Assembly: GCA_018985235.1 (NCBI GenBank)
Contig: JADGIG010000147.1
Coordinates: forward strand, 1-15,570
Length of the DNA: 15,570 nucleotides
Direction: 5' to 3'
Source of the DNA: Sanchytrium tribonematis
Lineage: Eukaryota > Sanchytriomycota > Sanchytriomycetes > Sanchytriales > Sanchytriaceae
Below the pieces are notes generated by a model that was given only the letters and a program-made list of their open reading frames with translations, ran no database searches and was not told where the DNA came from. The stretch's first letter is position 1. Each line of letters begins with the position of its first letter. The position numbers and the translations under genes are program-made. Below are positions 7,747 to 15,107 of the stretch, in pieces.

Positions 7747-9976
7747 ATGTTGTTTTTTCATTTATTAATATTTGGAGCTTATAACGCAGTTCTTGCGAAT
7801 CAAAACAATATTGGACACACTTATTATCAAACCACGCTTCCCAAAAAAACTTTAAGATCAGATTGTCAAAAACTTTGTGATGCTGATTCATTTTGTTACG
7901 CTTTGGTGATCTCAACTGCGAACGAATGTTTTTTAAAATACTATTTTTCACCGAATGAAATTGTTGCATATAGCGGTGCGAATTTGTACACCAAAACAGT
8001 TACAACTGGAATGAGTTTATTTTTTTGGGCACGCGGATATTTGACCCAAGTTCATGTCCAATTGGTTGATACATCGGCAGTTTACGTTGCAACCACAAAT
8101 ACTGCACAACTGTTAGCGACAAGTTTGGATGAAAAGTTCTTTTTTAATGATATGCTCTCGGTAACTGCTATTGCATCAGCCCAAACAGCTGTTAAATTAA
8201 AATATGGCGCTTCAAACGATATAGTTGAACACGAAAAAAGTGCTTACAGTTACCTTATATATGAAGCAACGACTATGACAGGCAATTACGACGCAATCAC
8301 CGGATCTTATGTGACTCTCAAAATGTGCTTTGATTTTTGTTTGCTCAGAAATTGTAAATTTGTATTCTATGACTTTAGCACATTTTATTGCACATCATAT
8401 ACCGAAGGCACTGAAACTGCCGTGTCTAATGTTTTTGCTTTAAACCAAACCAGGATGCTGAATTTGCCAATATTAGATACTAAATTATCTGGTACACCTT
8501 ACTTGACAAAATCTACCACCTATGAGGAATGCTATAAATTATGCTTTATAGATTATGCCTGCAATGCAGTAGCTTTTAACGGAGTGACAACCGATTGCTC
8601 ATTCTTTACTACCTACTCTGGTCAAATTCCTGCGGCAGGATTTTTTGCATGGAAAATTATAAACAGGCCGTCTAAGACTACTTCAATTGTTTCTGCGACC
8701 AAAACATCATCTGTTTTATTGACAACAAAATTGTCTACCACTACTTCGCCAATTATCAAAATATCAACCCTAAAAGTTACAACTTCCGTGGTAGCATCTA
8801 CAGTTGCAACAACCATCATTATACCAAAAACTGGAACTGCGTTGTATACTACAAAATATTCTACCCAAGTAGTTGCCCAAATTGCATCTCAAACTATTCC
8901 ATTACAGACCACCCCAAAATTGGGGTTTTCTTCTACATCGCCAACCTTAAAGATAAATTCTATATCCTCTTCTATCATTTTGACCACAAAGGCAATTTTT
9001 ACTACACCAAATACATTGACGTCACAAAATCCGGCAATCTCTCCACTGTTAACATCTTCATTAAAAGTCACCACAGCACCAGAAACTTCCAGTAAACTTT
9101 CCGCTGTGACTACACAATCTTCGATTACATTGCCATTATCAACTTCAAATCCAAGCGTTTTCTCTAAATTGACAGATCTTCCAACATCTACAACCTTGAC
9201 ATCTAGTTCTGAATTTACATTAGACTTACCAACATCTGATTTGTATGAGTCATTTTATACAACAGAAGAATCGTATTTGGAGAGCGGATTAGATGATTAT
9301 GACGATGATGAATTCTTGCCTTTTACGGAATCCATTGCATCTGAAACTGAAGATCCAATTCTGCCAAATTTGATTATCGAAGACAGTTCGAATGCGACTT
9401 TTATAATAATTACAAGAAAATACTATTATAAACAAACAACTGCAACAACTCTTGGGCATTTAACATCAAAACTACCTCTTGCGACATTCAATTATATATC
9501 TCTTACTACCGAGTCTAAAAGCACTCCAACTTTCAATATTGCAGTCCAAGGATCTGGTAATTTATATTAATTTAGACGCTTCCACTGGTATAACAATATA
9601 TATCGCAATGGGCATCATTTTACTACTTGTTGTATTAGCTGGAATAATTAAATTGTCCATGATGTTGCACAAAAAATTGAACGAACGGTATTCAGTTAAA
9701 GTTGAATCTTCAGATCTAAGCAATGATGAATTAGGTTCAAGGTTACAATTTGAGTCACCAAGTTATTCTTTGAATTCAGATAGACCCTTGGGAGTAACTA
9801 ATAATGTGCCACCATCTTTGGCGAAACGAGTACCAAATTCTAAGCTTTCTAATTCGAAATCTCGTGGAAACTTACCATCTGGGTCTCAATTAAAGCTTAA
9901 TATCTCATCTGAGAGTTTGGATAGTTTGGCAAGAAATCAAAAGAAGCCATCTGGTCTAAGGAACGAACATGTCTAG
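7747..9976 (+). CDS. PAN/Apple-like type I membrane protein 2 (two exons, 19-nt intron)
   Basis: This is a paralogue of the preceding gene. Start ATG is 7747; the in-frame codons from 7672 begin with TTG and precede a clear signal peptide. Exon 1 (7747-9556) encodes three PAN-like modules (about 20-95, 170-235, 240-305; cysteines line up with paralogue 1) and a Thr/Ser-rich stalk of about 295 residues, twice the paralogue's, with an acidic DDYDDDE patch at 516-522. This frame then stops at 9570. The transmembrane helix (about 609-628) and tail (629-736) lie in another frame that runs to 9976. Removing 9557-9575, which begins GTAATT and ends TTTAG, joins the frames seamlessly into 736 residues. 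The tail repeats paralogue motifs: GSRLQFESPSYSLNS and PSGLRN. The unspliced form would be a soluble secreted ectodomain. An indel error could mimic this; that both frames belong to one gene is well supported by the paralogue. Confidence 0.85.
9557..9575 (+). other. Candidate ultra-short (19-nt) spliceosomal intron
   Basis: The segment reads GTAATTTATATTAATTTAG: GTAA donor, internal TTAAT that could serve as branch region, TTTAG acceptor. Its length is 1 mod 3, exactly the shift needed to join the ectodomain frame to the transmembrane and tail frame. Other GT/AG pairs nearby either give the wrong frame or have poor donors. Confidence 0.55.
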
Positions 9977-10000
9977 AAGTGCTTAATTAATTTGAGATAA

Positions 10001-10012
10001 AATAAATTTATT
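10001..10012. terminator. Palindromic bidirectional poly(A) signal AATAAATTTATT
   Basis: This perfect 12-base palindrome reads AATAAA on both strands, between convergent genes whose stops are 31 nt apart. It lies 25 nt past the plus-strand PAN stop, and its minus-strand AATAAA contains the TAA stop (10008-10010) of the secreted protein gene. Confidence 0.6.
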
Positions 10013-12395
10013 GTGATGAATTTGGATCGCCCAACATTGAATTTTGTAACTTGGGTGCATTTGAAGTATTTGCTGTTTGAGCAATTTGTGCATTTTGAGG
10101 GTTTGGCTTTGATTGTGTATTGCCTGATTGTGAATTTGGTAAATTCTGATTTGGAATTCTTTCTTGTACTTGTGGCTTGGCAGTAGATAAATTAGGTTGA
10201 GTTTGGCTTGGAATAGTCTGGGATTCCTGAGTGCTTTGCACATTTGGGGTAAGTTGGCGATTTTCGACTTGAGAATTTGACAATTGGGTGTTATCACTTA
10301 TAGCAGAAGGAGCATTTTGTGCTTGAGAATTTGACACTAATTGGTTCGTTGTGCTGAGAGACTCTGCCGATCCATTGGCAGGAATATTAGATGTGACTGA
10401 ATCACCATTTTGTGCAATTGATCTTGGATTCACACCTTTCGGGTTGTCTATGTTTTGTTTCTGCTCATGTGCTGCTTTTACTGCAGCAAATTGTTCATCT
10501 GTCATTTTAAATCCAGTCAATTTTTCCATACCAGCTTTTGATATATTGTCCTTAGCAGGTCGGATGTATCCAGGACATAACTTATTGAGCTGACTTCGCA
10601 AGATATCAGGATACAAAATATATTGCACTGTTGCTTTGTTTGCAGTAGGGCAGCCATATACCATTTTTTGGTCCACAATGCACATTTTTGGAATACCATT
10701 AATTTTTGGAGTTGCCAATAGTCCATGGCACACATCCCCATTGAAAACCTCATCTTTAGGAATAAATTCTTGAAGTGCCATAGATTTGGCAGCATCCAAA
10801 TTTTCCATGAAGCTGGATTCATCTGTGATCGTTGCATTTTGTAGTAAATAATTGTAGCGAACAACTGTCTGTCTCGCTTTACCAGCAGTTTCGTCTAGTT
10901 GTTCTAAAAGTTTTTGACGTGCTTCGTTAAATTGGATAGAGCAATTGGACACCTTGCAAGTGCTCTCTTGAATTTGTAGACCAATTTGAGTATATGTGCA
11001 CTTTTCAGTATTCGAGAAGCATTTAGTATTAGCCACTCCAAACACAGGGAATACGTAGCTAAATGCTTGTTTAGTCTTAGAACAAGGCTTCTTGCAAATT
11101 GTTTTATACTTTTTTTCGTAATCGCAAACTCGTTTCCCATTTCTATCTGGTGTCATTTCAATTAATGTCACGTATTTTTGTGAAAAATCTCTTCCTTTTG
11201 CATCATCGACTCGTTCTACTGGAGTCGCAGTACTATTATTGAAATTGTACTTTGGCTCTGCATCTGTCTGTTGAACATATCCAGTTTGGTCTTTAACTCC
11301 TGGATATTTCATTGTAAGTAAACAACTTGCCGAGTCAGTTCTCTCCACAGTTGATTGTAAAATGTATGTTTTTGTGTCGGTGTACCACTTATTGACCATT
11401 AATTCGAAATGCTTTGAAAATGCAGCGACGTAGGCATCGTATTTGTTTTGAATTTCAGTCACAGGCTGCTTTAAATGTTGTGCAGTCACATACCATTCTT
11501 TCAAGGCAAGCAACAACATGCTCACAAATTGGGGATAAATCGCAATCATGGTTCCTAATTCATAAGTTTCAACATTGTCTAGATTATCATCCACGCTCAA
11601 TGGCATCTTGATTCTGATCATTTCTGTCGCAGTTTCAGCAACCAAAGATTTCCAATTGCTCAAAATAGTCTGAACATTTGTTTCTCCATCATAATTATTC
11701 AAGTATTGAGAAATGATTCGGAGTGCTTGTTGGGTATTATCCTGATAGACTTTTAAAAGTCTGGCATCAATGGAACTGTCTACAAAAGAATCCAAATATT
11801 GTCTGATTTGCATAAACATCTCATCAGGAGAGGGAATCACCATGGAAATGTAATCCTGTATTTGACTAAACAGAGCATTTGGATCGACTGCGGGTGGTCC
11901 ATGACTGCCTTCAAATGCGTCAAAAAAGGTATTTGTAATCATCCATGCACCACCGAGTGCAACACCAGGTAAACCACCTGCAAACATCAAAATATTGGCT
12001 GCCACATCAAAAGTACTTTTGAGAAACATATCTGATCTATCTTGGGCTGTCATGTTTGGAGTGTGAAATGCTTGTACCATTCCAACAAATCCGGGTCCAC
12101 TCATTCCGATTGCTGCTCCCACTGAAGTTGCAGTATGACTAAAAAATCGCTTTTGTAGTTGATTATTGGTGGGCTGATTTGCTTGTTGATTTTGCACTTG
12201 ATGTTGATTTCTATATTTTTTTTGAGGAAGTCTCTGTTGAGTATATAAAATATGCTGCATTGGACTTGCTTTGCGCAGGAAATACGCCACAGTAAGATTA
12301 ACCTGGTTCATGTTTAAATTATAGTTTTGCCTGCCCAAGTCGTAATATCTAAGATCAAGTTTGGCATTAATTGTGAATAGTAATAAATAAATCAT
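10008..12395 (-). CDS. Secreted protein with delta-endotoxin domain-I-like helical bundle
   Basis: The start is ATG at 12395; upstream in-frame codons begin with TTG. Residues 1-11 form a signal peptide. About 60-85 is Gln/Asn-rich. From about 120 to 345 runs an alpha-helical region with a central hydrophobic Gly-rich helix pair (131-160). It then has amphipathic helices at 173-187, 192-232, 240-264, 276-303 (hydrophobic, beginning YELGTMIAIYPQFVSMLLLA) and 312-340 (ending VNKWYTD). Order, spacing and the last two helices resemble the pore-forming N-terminal domain of the three-domain delta-endotoxin family (Endotoxin_N). Residues 345-640 contain 12 cysteines, eight of them at 358-485, and no lectin-like domains II or III that I recognise. 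Residues 645-795 are a Gln/Asn/Ser-rich tail with several NSQ units. Base composition matches its neighbours. The fold call is pattern recognition and membrane activity is inference; the gene itself is secure. Confidence 0.88.
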   Translation of the reverse strand: MIYLLLFTINAKLDLRYYDLGRQNYNLNMNQVNLTVAYFLRKASPMQHILYTQQRLPQKKYRNQHQVQNQQANQPTNNQLQKRFFSHTATSVGAAIGMSGPGFVGMVQAFHTPNMTAQDRSDMFLKSTFDVAANILMFAGGLPGVALGGAWMITNTFFDAFEGSHGPPAVDPNALFSQIQDYISMVIPSPDEMFMQIRQYLDSFVDSSIDARLLKVYQDNTQQALRIISQYLNNYDGETNVQTILSNWKSLVAETATEMIRIKMPLSVDDNLDNVETYELGTMIAIYPQFVSMLLLALKEWYVTAQHLKQPVTEIQNKYDAYVAAFSKHFELMVNKWYTDTKTYILQSTVERTDSASCLLTMKYPGVKDQTGYVQQTDAEPKYNFNNSTATPVERVDDAKGRDFSQKYVTLIEMTPDRNGKRVCDYEKKYKTICKKPCSKTKQAFSYVFPVFGVANTKCFSNTEKCTYTQIGLQIQESTCKVSNCSIQFNEARQKLLEQLDETAGKARQTVVRYNYLLQNATITDESSFMENLDAAKSMALQEFIPKDEVFNGDVCHGLLATPKINGIPKMCIVDQKMVYGCPTANKATVQYILYPDILRSQLNKLCPGYIRPAKDNISKAGMEKLTGFKMTDEQFAAVKAAHEQKQNIDNPKGVNPRSIAQNGDSVTSNIPANGSAESLSTTNQLVSNSQAQNAPSAISDNTQLSNSQVENRQLTPNVQSTQESQTIPSQTQPNLSTAKPQVQERIPNQNLPNSQSGNTQSKPNPQNAQIAQTANTSNAPKLQNSMLGDPNSSQ

Positions 12396-12412
12396 TTTAT
12401 AATATTTGCCAT
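12392..12412 (-). promoter_or_regulatory. Six-codon upstream ORF overlapping the main start by ATGA
   Basis: On the minus strand ATG at 12412 opens a six-codon ORF whose TGA overlaps the main ATG at 12395 (ATGA). If transcribed, it could throttle translation or allow reinitiation. It is not known whether the transcript begins upstream of it. Confidence 0.3.
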
Positions 12413-12861
12413 TATTGTAATATATTTGTACTCTTATCCTACTCTCCAATGAAATTAACTGATAATATCTGGGGCTAGGTTTATTGGTCTGTTGTGACCA
12501 CGAAAAGATTACTCAACAAAAATAACAATGATGGACTGATCCAATCAACTAGTCTATGGTGTCTTATTTGGCTTTTGTCGCCTGATGTGCTAAGATTACA
12601 CAAATTTGTGATAAATTCCCCTGTCTTAGAAGAAATACACTCGCATTGTCAACGTCCCAAAAAACAGTGATTCAATGATACTCTTGTTTGAAAAAAATAT
12701 AAAAATCTAAGTCCAAACTTTATTTTTTAAACGAGTTTGAAAATAAAACAGAATAAAAGAATCGATATGAGCCCATATGAATGAAGTAAGCAGTCTTGCA
12801 AGTCAGAGAAAAGTATGTACCCGATTATTTATGACTCCACTGGAAGAAATACTCAGATCTT
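12396..12861. other. 466-nt intergenic region, no gene seen
   Basis: This is the longest gap in the window, between two minus-strand genes. It should hold the promoter and 5' UTR of the secreted protein gene and the short 3' UTR of the fusion gene. I see no ORF of note, no tRNA A/B boxes and no long repeats. A perfect 5-bp inverted repeat, TGGTC/GACCA with a 6-nt loop, lies at 12485-12500. The length suggests either more complex regulation or an unrecognised non-coding transcript. Confidence 0.4.
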
Positions 12862-12866
12862 TTATT
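12861..12866 (-). terminator. CAATAAA gene end: stop inside the poly(A) signal
   Basis: Read on the minus strand, the last codons of the fusion gene are CAA-TAA-A, so AATAAA (12866 to 12861) contains the stop. Confidence 0.55.
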
Positions 12867-14922
12867 GTTTTAAAACAGCAAGATAATCTTTCACTTGTCT
12901 ATAGGCTAATGTAAGATCGTGCTGTGGAGCATAATATCTACGCACAATGTCTGGATTACAATCAGGTCCCCCAAAATAACTCAATAAATTAGTAACTCCA
13001 AAAATTTTGCCATAATTGTTTTCTAGACACACCACTGGCTTGTCCATCAACATGGCCATGACAGAGGCATGTAATCTATCCGTCAATACTACTTTATATC
13101 CACAAAACAATCGATTTGCTATTTGCAATCTAAAGAGTGGAAGTCTAGCTTCGTTTTCAGGCAACCCATTATAAAACGGATTATTAACTTGTTCGAGTTC
13201 TGGGTATTGTTCCCAGTCTATAATGTCATAAGACACGTCTTTAAAGAGAGTTTTAAACAATTTCATGTACTCATCTCCTAAAATACTTTCCGGGTCAGTT
13301 CTCTTTAAAAATAAAACATCTTTAGTAGGTTTACATAATGGCTCTTGATGCCCAATCATAAATGCACTGTCTGGCACTAGATATCGGAATTCATTATCAG
13401 AAAAAACATCATCCAATATATCTTTAGATCTGGTACTTCTGACCATTAAATGAAGGTCATTGTGAGCGGCATATATATGCTGATCGTTTTCTATAAAAGT
13501 GTCATTAGCATAAAAGACGCTTTGAGGCATAAACACGATTTTGTTGTCTGGGTATTTTTTTACAACTGAATTTCTCAACTCTGGGGACCATCTGTATAAA
13601 TCACCCCAATTACCACCTCCATGCATCAAGATGACTTCATTATTAATTTCCTTATTCTTCAGTACTTTGCGACATTTGCTGGTTGTGCAACTTTTTAAGT
13701 TTATACCCAATTTGGCCATCGCGATTTCTTCTCCAAGCCAAATAAAAGAGTCTCCCAAATTTTCGTGATCAGGAGCATCCATTAAAAAAGCAGAGGTATG
13801 TTTTGGCAAAACTTTTTTAAAAGTATCGAGATATGCTTCTTGGATCTTATTGAGGCATTGAAATCGTCTCAAAATCCGCGGAGCATCAATCATTAAAGGT
13901 TTTAATTCGTCTGACTCAAGTGGAATCGTAATCGAAGTTCGATATTCATCTTGAGAACCTTGCAAAACAAACACAAATAAAAGTAGAGATAAAGATATGT
14001 TTCTCAATATTTTTTGCGCGTTTCTGGTATCCCCACCGAATGTATTTTTGCGTTTGTTTTTAGTTGCACCATATCCCATTACACCCAAATAAGCAATTGT
14101 AATTCCTAATATATTATAAAAATTCACAGAAGCATGAAAATAAATCCAGGCATAGACTATTGACACGATTCTTTTAAAAACATTAGCAATCGCATGGGAA
14201 ACTGGATGCAATTCGTTCAGAATCATAAAGCTACTTAAATTATATAAAAAGTAAAAGATACTCCCATAGCACAAATACGAAATATTCGACCAATTTGGAA
14301 CATTAAATTGGTAAATTAGGGAATATAGTATATATAATATAATGGAAAAGAATCCGCTTAATCCTGAACTTAGCACGAAAGATTGCATCGGATCCATTTT
14401 CATTTTCTTAAAAACAACTGATCTACAGCAAGTCACAAATACGCTACTTAATGAAATAATCAATGCATCAAAGTTGAAAGAGGTATCAGTAATTGTCGCT
14501 AGAGCAACTCCAATGGGAATGGGTATTAAAGTCAACCATTGTTTTGTCGCAAGTCGCTGATTTAATATAATAATACTCAAGAATCCACTTACAAATGGTT
14601 CAAAAGCTTTAATGGTATAGTTAAATTGAATGCTACTGTATTTGAATGCATAAAGTGTAAATAAGGCATTGCATAAATGGAAAATGCTTAAATTATAAAA
14701 GGGTCTCAAGAAACTCATTTTCGAATTGGAAGTGTGTAATTTCTCATCAATCAAATCATATTTTGGTAAATAAAATGGAAATAAAATCATGCTCACAGCT
14801 AAACTTCCAAAACATGCCAGAAAAATATTATTTTCTTTTAAAAACAGCTTCAATTGGATGTTGCTGAGTGACGTACACATGTACCATAGAAAGATCCACG
14901 CAATTAGCTTCCAAGTTTGCAT
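12862..14922 (-). CDS. Phosphate/PEP-type translocator fused to polysaccharide pyruvyltransferase
   Basis: The first ATG is 14922 (upstream in-frame codons begin with TTG), giving 686 residues. Residues 3-287 form a 10-helix drug/metabolite-superfamily transporter of the triose-phosphate translocator branch: IKAFEPF (104-110) with Lys105, and HPVSHAIANVFKRIVSI (239-255) with Lys250-Arg251, the KR pair of phosphate-type translocators. A basic loop (KNKRK, 288-292) precedes an 11th hydrophobic segment (about 309-322). Residues 375-686 are a pyruvyltransferase domain (PF04230 type): DHENLGDSFIWLGEE, HGGGNWGD (434-441), MPQSV, LTDRLHASV (613-621) and NNYGKIFG. Such enzymes put pyruvate from phosphoenolpyruvate (PEP) on sugars, as Pvg1 does on galactose in fission yeast Golgi, where PEP import is needed. 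With N- and C-termini of the 10-helix part cytosolic, helix 11 would place the enzyme in the lumen. PEP specificity is inference; both domain calls are strong and the frame is continuous. Confidence 0.93.
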   Translation of the reverse strand: MQTWKLIAWIFLWYMCTSLSNIQLKLFLKENNIFLACFGSLAVSMILFPFYLPKYDLIDEKLHTSNSKMSFLRPFYNLSIFHLCNALFTLYAFKYSSIQFNYTIKAFEPFVSGFLSIIILNQRLATKQWLTLIPIPIGVALATITDTSFNFDALIISLSSVFVTCCRSVVFKKMKMDPMQSFVLSSGLSGFFSIILYILYSLIYQFNVPNWSNISYLCYGSIFYFLYNLSSFMILNELHPVSHAIANVFKRIVSIVYAWIYFHASVNFYNILGITIAYLGVMGYGATKNKRKNTFGGDTRNAQKILRNISLSLLLFVFVLQGSQDEYRTSITIPLESDELKPLMIDAPRILRRFQCLNKIQEAYLDTFKKVLPKHTSAFLMDAPDHENLGDSFIWLGEEIAMAKLGINLKSCTTSKCRKVLKNKEINNEVILMHGGGNWGDLYRWSPELRNSVVKKYPDNKIVFMPQSVFYANDTFIENDQHIYAAHNDLHLMVRSTRSKDILDDVFSDNEFRYLVPDSAFMIGHQEPLCKPTKDVLFLKRTDPESILGDEYMKLFKTLFKDVSYDIIDWEQYPELEQVNNPFYNGLPENEARLPLFRLQIANRLFCGYKVVLTDRLHASVMAMLMDKPVVCLENNYGKIFGVTNLLSYFGGPDCNPDIVRRYYAPQHDLTLAYRQVKDYLAVLKQ

Positions 14923-15102
14923 TATAAAAATTCTAGAGGGGTTGCATTTTATTAAAAGGATTTTGGCCAATCACGGGAGATAAATCCTACCAATTAAAGT
15001 CATTAAATATACGTTGACGGATATTACGTTTAGATTACGTGTTCTTACGCCATTGACAGAGTCTAGTCTATATTTAACACTCATAAGATGCAAAAATTTA
15101 AT
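14923..15102 (-). promoter_or_regulatory. Promoter region of the fusion gene with phased TTACG repeats
   Basis: This is the spacer between two minus-strand genes. TACG cores occur at 15010, 15025, 15036 and 15046, the last three preceded by T (TTACG) and spaced 11 and 10 bp, close to one helical turn. They lie roughly 90-125 bp upstream of the ATG. Function as activator sites is inference. Confidence 0.35.
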
Positions 15103-15107
15103 TTATT
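15102..15107 (-). terminator. CAATAAA gene end: stop inside the poly(A) signal
   Basis: On the minus strand CAA-TAA-A ends the second pyruvyltransferase gene; AATAAA contains its stop (15103-15105). Confidence 0.55.

Noticed and set aside
9386-9575. 190-nt intron as an alternative way to restore the PAN 2 frame
   Set aside because: The length fits the frame, but the donor GTTCGA is poor and it would remove ordinary stalk sequence.
9479-9976. ORF holding the transmembrane helix and tail as a separate 165-aa gene
   Set aside because: Its first codon is TTG, it lacks a signal peptide, and the tail matches the C-terminus of the neighbouring PAN paralogue. It is better read as exon 2.
10517-11140. 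Alternate-frame minus-strand ORFs inside the endotoxin-like gene
   Set aside because: They are shadows of the main frame, without start context or domain character.
12396-12449. N-terminal extension of the endotoxin-like protein from 12449
   Set aside because: The codon at 12449 is TTG; the first ATG at 12395 begins a signal peptide.
12396-12861. Hidden tRNA or other structured RNA in the longest gap
   Set aside because: No tRNA A/B box pair on either strand by eye, and only a 5-bp hairpin.
14923-14970. 16-residue extension of the fusion protein from 14970
   Set aside because: It begins with TTG; ATG at 14922 directly precedes the first transmembrane helix.
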